Source: Chara braunii (Eukaryota > Streptophyta > Charophyceae > Charales > Characeae). Taken from it: a stretch of 49,241 bases of DNA. This document shows, in pieces, positions 39,000 to 49,190 of this stretch (the stretch's first letter is position 1; each line of letters starts with the position of its first letter). Where the stretch lies: the NCBI GenBank assembly GCA_003427395.1, contig BFEA01000041.1:2162015-2211255 (forward strand). The letters are read 5' to 3'. The notes under the pieces are model-generated. The model searched no databases. It had not been told where the DNA came from and saw nothing but the letters and a program-made list of their open reading frames with translations. The position numbers were made by a program, and so were the translations under genes.

Positions 39000-40440
39000 A
39001 TTTTTATGTTAGTGGTTGAAAACTGCTCCGGGATTCACTGTAGTTGTGTAAAGCTTCTTAAAGAAGTCATAGGCTAGCTTTAGACTGTTTGCCGATGAGA
39101 CATACTCCAGATGAGGTGTCATAGCTGGATCTATTAAAGCTTCAATGTTTGTCTTTCTAACTCTGGTCTGTGCTAATGAAAAGAAAGAGGAGTCCATTTG
39201 CCCTTCTGATTGATATTTTGATAATTTGCTCCTAACAAGGTAGCCTTTCCAACGTTCTTGTGCGATGGTAAGTAATTATCTCCTGGGATCCTGAATATCC
39301 TCCAAATGAGGAAGTGATGTGAGATTTTCTTGTTGTTCATAAGACAATATTTTCTTCTGAATTTTCATTTCTGATCATGCTTTTGTTTAGCGAGTAATTT
39401 CAGGAATATATTAATTTTTTTGACTATGAAATAAAATTCATTATTAAACCATAATGTACATGACTCGCGTTTGTCCTTCGTGGTGTGGCAAAACTCTCAT
39501 ACCTCTTTTATATAATTTCTAAAGTCTGTCCTTTTCAAGAGGGATGAATTAAGCTTATAGAAACTTTTTCCACGGTTCAGCTTTTTCCTAAAGAACAGTA
39601 GAATGACACACATTTTGTGATCAGCTCCCGGCTATGGGCATAGTGGGAAAATGTTAGCTCCTACTATTGCATGATCCACATCTTCTGACATAAGTATCAA
39701 GTCTATTCTAGATCTGGACTGGTGGGGAAAACCCGGATTTCTGATGCATGTAAAAATACGTTATTGGAAAAAACCTTTTTATACGTATCATATAAATTTT
39801 CGGCTTCACATAACTGTTGAATGATCATTCCGTCGTCCTCTATATAAGTAGGACATGGCGAGGGGATCTTCTATCTGTCTAATCATCTATCTAGGGCTGC
39901 ATTAAAATCTCATGCCATTATGATGGGGATCCCATTTGGGGTATGATTGCGAAGTTCTTGAGAAAATTGTTTCCTTTCCTGAAATCATTAGGAGCATACA
40001 CATTTAGAATGCACACTATTTTCACTTCCAACATTAATAATGCAGAGATCCATCTTTCGTTTTCTTGATCCGCCTCCCAATGAATGACATCTGTCATGGA
40101 ATCTGACGGTATCTAGATGACAACCCCTACTGAATGATTGCGCGTCGCATATGCTTGGTACTTTTGATGCGGCCTGACCAGATTATGAGCCCTGTTGTGA
40201 ACGGGGGAATTCATTAGGTGGGTTTCCTGAATACATATCACATCTGGCCACGATCTCCCTTCTACCTCTTTTAGTTGTTTAGTGACTGTTCTTCGTTTAA
40301 TTGCATCTGCAGTAGCCAGCCCATTAATATTCAGTGACCTTAGGTCTAGATCTGCTGATTGGGTGGCCCGTAACCAGGACGAATTTTTCCATCAAAAGCT
40401 TAAAGTGTCTCCATCCTTTCTAGAGTGAGCCATTAATTAT
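39000..40440 (-). pseudogene. LINE-A ORF2 endonuclease domain (broken)
   Basis: APE-like endonuclease nicks target DNA to prime reverse transcription. Visible motifs: LRSLNINGLATADAIKRR (near 40340), DVICIQETHL with the catalytic Glu (near 40228), ILNVYAPND and DFNAALDR (near 39905). Many stops and frame changes follow, and the linker to RT (IEALIDPAMTPHLEY near 39120) is frame-disrupted. Confidence 0.8.
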
Positions 40441-40604
40441 GAAGGTTACAATCTCACCCACCCCACTCTATTTAATTCTGTAGGGGTGGTGAGGAACCCA
40501 TATCGTAGAATACAACAAAGGAAGGAGGAGATTTTCGCCACTGACCATACGGCATTTGTTTTTATCTTGAGTTGTTGTGATTCAAGCAAAGCCGCATGAG
40601 AGAA

Positions 40605-43288
40605 TCACTTAAGCCCTGATTCTTTGTTCTCCTCGAATCTCACGAAGATTTCCCTTTTGGCCATCTTGGCTTGTTTCCCACTCATTGTAAGAGTTGCTTG
40701 GGGTCTAGGATCAAAGTGTTTTGACATAAAATCATGCATATCCCTTTTAAAAGTTTTATCCCCTGTGCTTTGGTACTCAACGTGGGTCATCCATCCTCTT
40801 AATGTTACCACCCCGTATTGATCCTTGCCTACCGGGGAGAGACTTATTTCTCATTTGACCCCTTTCTTTTTTACTGGAATCACCAGGTTACCCTTGAGGG
40901 GTTGTATCCCAGTTAAATGACTATTTTCTAATATATGTTTCAATTTCTTTTTCTTACCCATATCGTCTTTCCACGTCGATATTGACGGTCGACTCTTGTC
41001 CTCCTCCAAATCTTCCTTTCGAAGGTTGGAAGACAAACTTGGGGACATTACCCTATCTCCTTCTTTCGTCTTCTTTCCTCTTTTTGCATCCCCATCCTTT
41101 TGAATTTTTTGCGAAGAAACACACTGGTCATTCTCCGTTGCCTCTTCTACCGTTATACCCTTTTGTCCCTCTTCTGTTTTCTCTATACTGGGGACCATCA
41201 ATTGTTCCGATTCCTCATCATTTTTTTCCTCCTTTATTGACCCCATTTTCTTTCTAGGTTCCTCCCTATCCTCAAGAGGTTGAAACATTTCTGCCACTAT
41301 TCCCAAGATTCTATGACCGACTACTGACCAGCACACTCCTTCAGGTAAGCCTTGCTTTAGCACCAAAGTGAAATTGGGGCTAGAACTTAGTAAGTTCAAA
41401 AGCTGGACGTATGAGTTGTCTCAAACTTCAAGTGTTCCCTCCCCGCATCTGACTTTCAGGGATTTAATTAGCCATTCTTCTAGCTGTTTCAATTTATCAT
41501 TCTCTGAAAGTTTTGGATCCGGCTGAGCAGTTACTTCTTCCATTTCAAAATCCGTTGTTATTGATAAGGAGTCCACCTCCATTGGCGCTGGACCAAAAAC
41601 TTCTTGGAACGGATCGTCTCCTGACTCAGTTATTGTCTCCTTTGTCTCTATGTGTTATTTGGTTGGAGGTTTCTTCCCCTTATCTTGTTTTTTAAGTATG
41701 TCAATATCCTCCTTATTTACCGGTGATTGTGAACTGTCCAAGGGTTCAGTATTCTTATTCGGGCTTGTGATTTATTTTCTCTTTCTTTTTTTCATTGTTT
41801 CCCCTTCCCGACTTTCATTGGCTAACTCCCCTTGAGTACATATGATGAGGGCTCTTTGTTCCTCTTTTTCACCTTTTTCCTTCGGATCTGACTTCTCACT
41901 CGCTTCCTTACCCAGCAAGAAAAAAAAGCCTCCCTCTTGCTGAGTGATGTAATCTAAGGATTGAGGTTCTGGTAGTGTATTCCTTTTTTTAGTGACCCCC
42001 TTCCCTCCCTTAAGGACCTGCCTCCACTGTTATTGGCGTGAATTTCCTTTCCTTTTACCTTGTTCCCCTGACCCTCCCCTATCCTCCTGTTGTGGGGATG
42101 GTTGACTTTCTTCCTTGCTTGCTGACTCTTGAGAACTAGCAGAGGAAGAAGACATTGTAGTTTGATAAAATTTTGGTCTTTTACCTGTATCTATTCCACT
42201 TGGAGAAGCGTCAGGGGGTGTCCATGTGTTTGGAGGTTTAGTTTCCCAGTATGGCTCCTCCTGGCGTTCCCAATACCACCCTTGGGTGACCTCCCCTTTC
42301 TTAATACCCTCAATATAAACCCATCCCTCATGTCCTGCGTCAACTCTGCGCCAAAAATTGGGCTTAAATGGGTTCTGGATTAGCCTACCTGTAGCTTTGT
42401 TTTTCTTTGCCGGGTTTTGTGCACACGTAGGATCCGTACTCAGGTGATCATAGGTCCATAGGCTCTACATCTGAAACACCATGGTCTTTGTTTGTGTGTC
42501 GTATGAATATGATATTCCCTTCCTCCCACTTTGTATGGTATGACATCGTCTATATTAAATGGAACATTGATTGAGTGATTGAGGACCTACATCAAGTAAT
42601 CGTCCCTTTTGGCCGCATAAGCTGAGAGCGGTTCTATGAAATCAATAATATCATAATGACTTCCGAAATCATGAATGAAGGTTGCTTGAATTTCAATTGA
42701 AACGTGTATGAATTCAACCCAGTGGTAATCCTCCATCATTTGTTTCCTCCTTTCATTAGGTCCTTGCTTTGGAAGAGACCATGGATAAATTTTGACCTGT
42801 GATCTTTCACATCTCAATTTTTGTCAGCCTTCGATTGTCTTTTTATCTGAGATGTGTAGACACAGAACTGTGAAAATAACTGTCGAAATTGGAAGAATTG
42901 AAAAATCATGGCACACTGCTTTGTAACTTCCTTTGTATGCTGACAACCTCTCAGAAATCCATTTGATTTTTTCATTAGTAGATTTGTAAGCTGTATCATC
43001 GTGAAAAACCCAATTGTTTGCATGTGCCGAGTACATTAAGTCCCTTTCTTCCAATTTATGTGTCGGATAAGTTTTAATTAACGATTTTTCCCCCCCTAAG
43101 TCAATTACCCGACTCTCTGAAGAGATAATGAATTTGGAGAGAAAAAAAACCTTTGTTGTTGGAAGATTACGCAGGGGTATCTTTAATGGTTGTGTTTGCT
43201 CCCCCTGCCTTTTGATTTCTAACTTCTTGATTAAGAGGTTCCTTTTCGCACAGTGCACCCAAGGGGAAGAACCGCCTTCCTGTTGCAC
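40605..43288 (-). pseudogene. LINE-A ORF1 relic
   Basis: Long in-phase segments (43288-42587; 41399-40605) are split by TGA stops at 42824, 40851 and just upstream of 41399, a TAG at 42587, and at least one frameshift between. LINE ORF1 proteins bind element RNA in the cytoplasmic RNP. Here the first part has WVFHDDTAYKSTNEKIKWI and VKIYPWSLPKQGPNERR, which sit where plant ORF1 proteins carry an RRM-like/DUF4283 domain (inference). The later part is Lys/Glu/Ser-rich and low-complexity, and the end MSGKQAKMAKREIFVRFEEN is compact. An intact form would be near 890 residues. Confidence 0.6.
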
Positions 43289-43805
43289 CTTGTCCTAGAT
43301 TGGAGATGATCTCCCCTGGTTTTGTAATTGCTCTTGAGAAGCAGTGTTGGGAACGAGCACAATCTCTTTCTCCTCCCGGTTCGCCTCCTGCATTACGTCT
43401 ATCCCCCTCTTGCCCTCTTCACCCCTGTCCCTTTTCTGCTACTCTGGGCAAAGTGGTTGGTCTGTAAAGAACTTCTCATTGCGGATCTGCCAGAGAATCC
43501 TCATAATGAGCCTTCTGCAGACTTGGGTGATATAGCCCTAACCCAACTTGACGGATCCACGAATCTGACCAGGGGACTACGGAGTCCCCAAGATTTGCCC
43601 AGTGTTTCCTCCACCATTGTCAGATCAATCGGGAATAAGGGCAGTCCACCCCATAGACTCGGATCAGATAAAGTTTATCAGACCTTTGTTCAACAGCTGC
43701 ATTGCAGAGAGACTAGCTTCCCCCTGGAGGACTCTTGCCGCCTTCTAGTCAAGAAGTTTTTCGAGCTGTTTCCAAATTATCCGTAACAGTTATTGAGCTT
43801 CTGAG
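43289..43805. other. Sequence 5' of LINE-A ORF1; 152-codon plus ORF
   Basis: It is probably the LINE-A 5' region or upstream part of ORF1. A plus-strand frame 43328-43786 ends SFPLEDSCRLLVKKFFELFP and has no known domain. It is retained only as a weak candidate. Confidence 0.3.
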
Positions 43806-43807
43806 AC

Positions 43808-43862
43808 ACTCCCCACGAATAGACTGGAGCAATTGTCCCCCCCCCCCCGAAAAAAAACATGA
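43808..43862 (+). mobile_element. Shared tail motif fragment, plus-sense
   Basis: CTCCCCACGAATAGACTGGA plus GCAATTGTCCC, a C run and GAAAAAAAAC. It matches the motif at 48995-49026. Truncated on both sides. Confidence 0.5.
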
Positions 43863-44217
43863 TCTGCAGGGTGTTCTTTCCATCTTCTGGTAGCCAGATC
43901 AACAAACGTTTTTGAATTTTCTTGAGTTGGATGACCCTCTCATGTCTGCGACTTTTTCCTTTGGGCCATTTGTGTTTAAATAGTGACCGCTTAGCGGGAA
44001 CGCCCTTCAGAGGCAGCCTTCCGATGACTGGGCTTGACACCCGTTGGGTGGATTTGAGAGGGCACGAAACTTGGGGCTCTGCGGTTCGGGTGGAGCAGGA
44101 CAGCCCCAGTGACCTATTTTACATGAATGATCGATATACTACCGTCTTGGGCACTTGGGCCCTGCCAAAGTAAAAAGAAAAGAAGAAGCTTAGGCCGAGA
44201 AAGGTTTGCCCTCGTGG
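43863..44217. other. No gene recognised
   Basis: An 83-codon plus frame (43922-44173) is open but has no motif. Confidence 0.35.
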
Positions 44218-44949
44218 TTTTTTTCTTTTTTTTTTAATACTAAATGAGCAACATTTATAAAGTTGAGCCGGGAACCGGGCCCGATGTCCCTCACAAAGTT
44301 CACCGCAACTCTAAGGCTGAGCATGGCTCTCCGGCCAAGCAAAGCCCACACCACAACTGTGGCAAGATTGTACTCCTTATTCTCTTTTGAATGCAAACCC
44401 TCCGCTAACAATATCCCTTAAACCAAGTGTAACCTTATCATGAAGAAATTCTATAGACTGTACTATGAACACTGATTTGAGCACTAATTTGGACACTGTA
44501 GAAGGACAGAGCAAAAAGGGGAAGGGAGCAAAATAGGGGACGTGATCTCTGATTACTTTCACAAGTTCTGTACAACCAATTATACTACAAAAGAAAAAAC
44601 CCTGAGAAGCACAGATGGGGTTGTTGCTGTGGCAAACATTCAGTTGTGAACAGTCCTGAAAACTCAGTCCAACATGTGTTAAAAGGCTGCATTGATTTCC
44701 GCGAGTATCTTTCCGTTGAACTGGATACTCCCAGTCAGCCAAGCTGGTTTGCTTGATGAAAAAATTGATTTCAGCTCGAACAATCGGTGGTGTTACCTCT
44801 CCCCTCTCCTAGTCGCTAAGTTCCATAAGTTCCAAAGAGTCCACAATATGTCTCCTCTCAGCGTTTCTTCTGCATATGCATGTCGTCAGGAGGGAGACAT
44901 TTCTCTCGTCGCTGTTTCGAGTAGTAAAAAACAGTCCTCCATCTTGAAT

Positions 44950-45110
44950 TGTTACCAGGAACCGGGACATTCATTTGTCATCACCAATCCCAAAAAGACC
45001 TAGAGATATCACAGTGCAAAACAAAGTGTTGCAGATCCTCCATTCGAGTTTCTGTGCATATCACACATTCCCGTCTCGCTTTGGTTGTTCGTTTAGAGCA
45101 CAACCTGATG
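44950..45110 (-). pseudogene. LINE-B zf-RVT segment
   Basis: On the minus strand RRECVICTETRMEDLQHFVL with HCDISRSFW gives the Cys-x2-Cys-x~12-His-x4-Cys spacing of the zinc-binding region that ends plant LINE ORF2 proteins. Stops follow soon after. Confidence 0.75.
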
Positions 45111-45219
45111 CATCATTAGCCTGAGGAAACTGGCATGCTTAACTACAACCAAGTCCATAATTTTTTTCCAAAACATATACAATGCTTCGGTCAGTCTTGT
45201 CAGCGAGTCTTTAAACCAA

Positions 45220-45452
45220 CCTGTTGCCAACCACTTGCGGGCTACAAGCCAATTAACATCGAATTGTGGTGTAGAAACCTATTGCCAGCCACTTACGAGC
45301 TGATTGAAAACCTTATTATACGTTGACACCATTGTTATATGGCCTATGGCACCAATTAACATCGGCTTGCTGTACCAGATGAAGGTGGTATTGTTGGTGC
45401 CATAGGCCAAAAAACAATGGTGCCAACGTATGATAAGGTTTCCAATCAGCCT
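45220..45452. repeat. Inverted and direct repeats within LINE-B
   Basis: About 50 bp at 45298-45352 (ACCTTATTATACGTTG...GGCCTATGGCACCAA) recur inverted at 45395-45450 (TTGGTGCCATAGGCC...CGTATGATAAGGTTTCC). In addition ACCTGTTGCCAACCACTTGC (45220) and ACCTATTGCCAGCCACTTAC (45278) are direct repeats, and CCAATTAACATCG occurs at 45250 and 45351. This is consistent with template switching or a twin-priming-type rearrangement. Confidence 0.85.
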
Positions 45453-45840
45453 GTGTGATGTCCCAGATGCCTGTCACTGTGCCAATGCCCCGACTCATCC
45501 GAACGTTCCTGAAGGCACCAGGTCCATAACATTGCAGAGGTTGTCCATCAAGTGAATAGATATACGGGTTATAAAACAATGGATGTGTGAGAATCCTCTC
45601 TGCAATTATAGGTGGTGGTTGGAGTGTCGGTGGGAGTTTCTTCCATGCCTTGAGTATTCCCCCCCATATGTCGAGCGACATTTGTTTCTTAAGATATGGC
45701 ATGAGAAGAGTTGTCAGCCAAACATGTGTAGATTTTTCCCACCTTCAGATTGATAATAAGGCCGATTCTGCCAACTGCTTCTAAGCAGAAATAGAGCCCT
45801 CCAAAATGGCCCAAACGATTCATCTTGCTAACAAAACTGT

Positions 45841-46026
45841 CTACCTTTCAGGGTCCAGCACAACCAGACCCCCTTTACATTTGGGTTGGGTAACAACTTG
45901 CCAAGCTAGTTTTGACAAGTAATTGTCTTCATTCGTTTCCTCTTTCCATAAGTAGTGTGTGGCAAGATGACGCACTGTCTGCAGTGAAGAGGGATTCATT
46001 TGATAAATGGATCTATGGTACCACAA
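45841..46026 (-). pseudogene. LINE-B ORF2 segment after the insertion
   Basis: IYQMNPSSLQTVRHLATHYL, then WKEE and LAWQVVTQPKCKGGLVVL: the FLW and KxGGL motifs that follow the RT palm. It directly continues the RT fragment once the DNA element is set aside. Confidence 0.78.
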
Positions 46027-46035
46027 TGTTGAGAA

Positions 46036-46171
46036 GGGTGTCGTTACACACTCCTCGGGGCGTCCTTGGGCTCCGAGGATAAATCCTCGGAAAAGTCTAG
46101 GGTTTTTGTCGTCCTCGTTAGACTCATCCTTGGAGCGTTGGATTTAGGACTCATCCTCGGAGAAATGCCGG

Positions 46172-46207
<36 letters not shown>

Positions 46208-46492
46208 GTGCTGGTTTTCAGCCAATAGGGTGCCGCCACGATCAAAATTCTAGGTTGTAACGTCTCTCTACGTGCATGCCCTCTTCTCTCCGTGAAACAC
46301 GGATCCTCGGGCTCCAAAGGAGCTCGCGAGGTCCCTTGGAGTCGAGTACAATTTGGCTGGGAAATCCTTGGAGCCCAAGGATTTGTCCTCGGAGTGTTTT
46401 CACATTTTCATTTCTGATTTCATCTCTGAGGACAGGTGAAACGAAGACGAAATCCTTGGAATCACGTCCTCGAGGAGTGTCTAACGATACCC
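46036..46492. mobile_element. 457-bp DNA transposon (MITE-like) inside LINE-B
   Basis: Terminal inverted repeats GGGTGTCGTTACACACTCCT (left) and, read inward from the right, GGGTATCGTTAGACACTCCT. They agree at 18 of 20 positions and continue as CG-GG-CGT. The flanking 3-bp direct repeat GAA (46033-46035, 46493-46495) would fit a PIF/Harbinger-type duplication, though GAA is not the usual TWA. LINE-B coding resumes on both sides. Inside are an A run and many TCCTCGGA/TCCTTGGA repeats. No transposase. Confidence 0.85.
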
Positions 46493-47400
46493 GAACAGGC
46501 ATTGTTAATGACAACAGAACGACCAAACAGACCAACTCTTTTGTGGGTCGTCCATGGCCGAAAGGAGGCTTGAAGAGCCGTCAAAGAGATGTTAGAATCT
46601 AATCTCAATTGGGGATCGAAGGAAACCTTGTATCCCAAGAGTCTTTCTTGTTCAGAGGGAATCACAACACAAAGTCCCTAATGATCAGGAGATTGAGCTC
46701 CTGGTGAGGCTGGTGGTATAAGGACAGAGGATTTTGACCACTTAACCGCCGCTTGTGAGATGTGATAAAAAAGGTCAATCCTGTCTCTCAATGTCTCAAA
46801 AGCTCGATCATCGATTGGGATAAAAGCAACAGAATCATCTGCAAAGGATTCAGATTTCAACCTATCCCCTGATGGCAACATAAAGCCTGGAATCCCAGGG
46901 TTGCTTTTAATCAGAACATGCATTACTTCAACATACTGTATATACAAGTAAGGAGCCACATGGCAACCTTGTCTAGTAACTGACCGTGAGAGGGAGACGG
47001 GTGGAGAAAGAGTGCCATTGATGTAAAGGCGTGAGGTGGCACCTTTAAGCAAGGCTTGAACTGCATGTTTAAACTTGGGCCCAAATCCAAATGCAGTCAT
47101 TGTAGCTTGAAGAAATTCCCATCCAACACGGTTGTACGCTTTCTCTGAGTCCAAAAGAATGATTGCCAGTTGATCACCCGTTGAATTCACCCATTCCATG
47201 AACCGTTCAACAGTCATAACATGGAACAGTAATTGCCTGCCTTGTAGAAACCCCATTTGCGAGGGATGGATTATCGTAGGTAAGACATGTTGCAATCGGG
47301 TTGCCAAGATTTTCGAAAAATCTTGTATACAACAGGCATCAATGTTATCGGTCTATAGTTGCAAACATCAGTACGATCCCCCTTCTTGAAAACACATTGT
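46493..47400 (-). pseudogene. LINE-B reverse transcriptase domain
   Basis: Starts near [18 protein letters not shown] (47390-47340, one base-shift in an A run before 47307), then HPSQMGFLQGRQLLFH, motif A IILLDSEKAYNRVGWEFL, motif B SRSVTRQGCHVAPYLYIQ (the usual QGDPLSP is altered), motif C SFADDSVAF with the intact Asp pair (near 46840), then LGYKVSFDPQLRLDSN and LFGRSVVINNAC up to the DNA-element insertion. A stop at 46678 and frame changes inactivate it. Confidence 0.87.
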
Positions 47401-47439
47401 TTTTGTTATGCCCCCCTGTCTTTTGTTTTTGTTATGGCC

Positions 47440-47443
47440 CAGT

Positions 47444-47475
<32 letters not shown>

Positions 47476-47510
47476 CTTTTCTTTTTTTTTTTTTTTTTTT
47501 TTTTTTTTCT
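47440..47510. repeat. Poly(T) tracts
   Basis: Two long T runs broken by C. Retroposon tails on the minus strand or slippage products. Further T runs lie at 47697-47711, 47824-47840 and 48148-48176. Confidence 0.9.
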
Positions 47511-48147
47511 GCCTTCCATACTTTTTTTTCGTTTTCCTTTCCTTTAAATTTGGACTTTATCATTGACCTGACTGTCCCCAGGCGATTCGGACTTTTTTCC
47601 CATTCTGCTCATCTGACGACATTCGGATTCGAGCTTGTGTCCGCATTTCAACAGTTCCTGGGTGAACCAATGGCGTTAGCCCCATTGGTTGGACTTTTTT
47701 TTTTTTTTTTTTCCCTTTTCCCCTTTGAATTTGGACGACTTCTGGACGATATCGCGTGGCCCCAGTGGTCGGTTGATTGGCGGGAAGGAGATGCGGCCAA
47801 CAGGCCCAGCGCTCCACAAAGGCTTTTTTTTTTTTTTTTTCATTATTTTTTAAATGCTTCACGGAGTTGAATGCCTACTACCGTAGTCGTGAAGCAGAAA
47901 TCGCGTGGAGTTTCCTCAAGCGCACCTCTCTCCAAACATGTCCAGATTCGAGCGTTGAGGAAACTCAACTCTGCGAGTTGGACTGGGCCGGTATTTGGGA
48001 TGAACCTTTTTTTTTACTATATATGGCCAGTCGTTCTCGTCCGGGGAACAAGAAAGCGGTAATAACTGAACTTGGAGAAGGAGGAGCAGAAGAAGGGGAG
48101 GAGGAGGGGGAGGAGGAGGGAGAGGCGGAGGGGAAGGAGGCACAGTG

Positions 48148-48178
<31 letters not shown>

Positions 48179-48330
48179 ATCACAGTGTTTCTCTCTGCTC
48201 TCACTCAACCCGCTTGTAGTGTAATCTCCGGGCTGGGTGGACTTGGTGAACGAGCCAAGGACGGCCGTAACGGTTTCGTTCTGAGTAGTGTAGAGGTGCT
48301 GGTGCTTGTGCTCGTGAGAAATTAGGGTCG
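47511..48330. other. Non-coding with hairpin and GGA-rich patch
   Basis: GAGTTTCCTCAAGCGC (47909) and GCGTTGAGGAAACTC (47953) are inverted. A GGA/GAG-rich patch covers 48076-48140. No gene recognised. Confidence 0.45.
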
Positions 48331-48438
48331 GTGTCATTCGGGACACCCGTTAAAATTGGGGCCATAAAGAGAAGATGTGCATGGCCCCTGCGCAAGGATG
48401 ACACACATAAATAGAGAAATTATCCAAAAAAAAAAAAA
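48331..48438 (+). pseudogene. U6 snRNA retropseudogene with poly(A) tail
   Basis: About 95 bases cover the whole of U6: GTGTCATTCGGGACACCCGT, TAAAATTGGGGCCATAAAGA, GCATGGCCCCTGCGCAAGGA, TGACACACATAAATAGAGAA, ending ATTATCC. The ACAGAGA box is mutated to AAAGAGA and several other positions differ from plant U6. It ends in a 13-nt A run (48426-48438). U6 RNA is not polyadenylated and its gene ends in T, so the A run points to retroposition by a LINE. No U6 promoter elements precede it. Confidence 0.9.
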
Positions 48439-48489
48439 GGTCAGGATGTAACTGTTGTTGGTCACCCTGAGGTGGAGGGTGTGTTTGGA

Positions 48490-48541
48490 AGGAGGGGAGG
48501 AGGGGGAGGAGGAGGAGGAGGAGGAGGAGGGGGAGGAGGAG
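48490..48541. repeat. (GGA)n tract
   Basis: GGA repeat with GGGGGA variants; purine-rich, the complement of the TCC tracts at 26-27 kb. Confidence 0.93.
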
Positions 48542-48735
48542 ATTCACTTCTCGAGATAATGAAGGGGGCTCAAGACGAGGAGGAGGAGGAAGAGTGGGGT
48601 GTTGCCGACTTGGCTTACTGGCTCTGTACAGCCTGTGCTCTTTTGTCTCCCACGTCTAATCTTAGTTTTTCTTTTTTTTTCCAATTTTTTTTTTTTCCAA
48701 CTTGGAGAACAAGCCAAGGATTTCATGTTTCAAAT

Positions 48736-48761
48736 GGGACGCTGGGCCCAGTTCCCAGCAC
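48736..48761 (+). mobile_element. Shared tail motif fragment, plus-sense
   Basis: GGGACGCTGGGCCCAGTTCC plus CAGCAC. It has no adjacent A tail, and T runs lie upstream, so the element is broken or rearranged here. Confidence 0.5.
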
Positions 48762-48962
48762 AATACCTTTCTCGGTCAAGTGTAGTATCTGTTCTGATCA
48801 GTTTAATATCTGATCCGTGGTCCATCGGGCCACATGATATTAAATTAATTTTTCTGGGCCACGGAGGGGTCAGACGGGTAGGCTTGCTTACTCGACCCCT
48901 CCAGCGTCGCCTCTGTATTGCACTGCTGCAGAGCGCGGCGCAGCCCTCCCCCCTCTAAGGGG

Positions 48963-49027
48963 AAAAAAAAAAAAAAAGGGTTCCCAGCACGTGCGGCTCC
49001 CCACGAATAGATTGGAGCAGTGTCCCA
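48963..49027 (+). mobile_element. Shared tail motif fragment after an A run
   Basis: An A run (48963-48977) is followed by GGGTTCCCAGCACGTGCGGC, TCCCCACGAATAGATTGGAG and CAGTGTCCCA. The A run is on the unexpected side of the motif, so this may be two abutting insertions. Confidence 0.5.
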
Positions 49028-49054
49028 AGAAACAAAAAGAAAAAACAAAAGCCA

Positions 49055-49190
49055 AGGATTGTCGTTTCGTGGGCAGTGTGTGCAGTGAGTGTCAACCAGA
49101 CTGAGTTCGATTGGGACACTGCTCCAATCTTTTTCCTCCTTGGAGCGTGTGTGCAGTGTGTGTCAACCAGACTGAGTTCGGTCCTCGAAA
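49055..49190. repeat. Direct repeat, ~80 bp apart
   Basis: GTGTCAACCAGACTGAGTTC preceded by TGTGCAGTG occurs near 49090 and 49160. GGGACACTGCTCCAATCT between the copies is another tail-motif scrap (49113-49130). A CA run reaches the window end. Confidence 0.8.

Larger units (their letters stand above)
35637..43288 (-). mobile_element. LINE-A, near-complete dead non-LTR retrotransposon
   Basis: Reading on the minus strand: ORF1 relic (43288-40605), then ORF2 with APE-type endonuclease (about 40440-39600), reverse transcriptase (38871-37505), linker and zinc-binding end (37500-35700), then an A-rich tail at 35637-35663 (T-rich on plus). The span of ~7.6 kb is about full length for a plant L1-type LINE. 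Multiple frameshifts and stops rule out activity. Its 3' end lacks the GGGACGCTGG motif of LINE-B, so it is a different subfamily. An adapter artefact at 35989-36126 interrupts the end of ORF2. Confidence 0.88.
44218..47405 (-). mobile_element. LINE-B, 5'-truncated, interrupted by a DNA transposon
   Basis: Minus-strand order: RT from about 47400, palm and thumb to 46493, a 457-bp DNA element (46036-46492), resumed coding (46026-45841; 45784-45450), an inverted-repeat rearrangement (45220-45452), zf-RVT (about 45110-44950), a decayed C-terminus (ATVVVWALLGRRAMLSL near 44340), the shared motif GGGAACCGGGCCCGATGTCC in plus reading (44270-44290), then poly(A) (T run 44218-44235). Endonuclease and ORF1 are missing, as expected after incomplete reverse transcription. 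It links the shared tail motif to an RT-bearing element. Confidence 0.85.

Noticed and set aside
43328-43786. 152-codon plus-strand ORF as a host gene
   Set aside because: Adjacent to the LINE-A 5' end, no motif, and no start or promoter signal. Kept only as a weak note in the flanking-region entry.
48331-48438. Functional U6 gene
   Set aside because: ACAGAGA box altered, A tail instead of a T terminator, and no upstream promoter elements.
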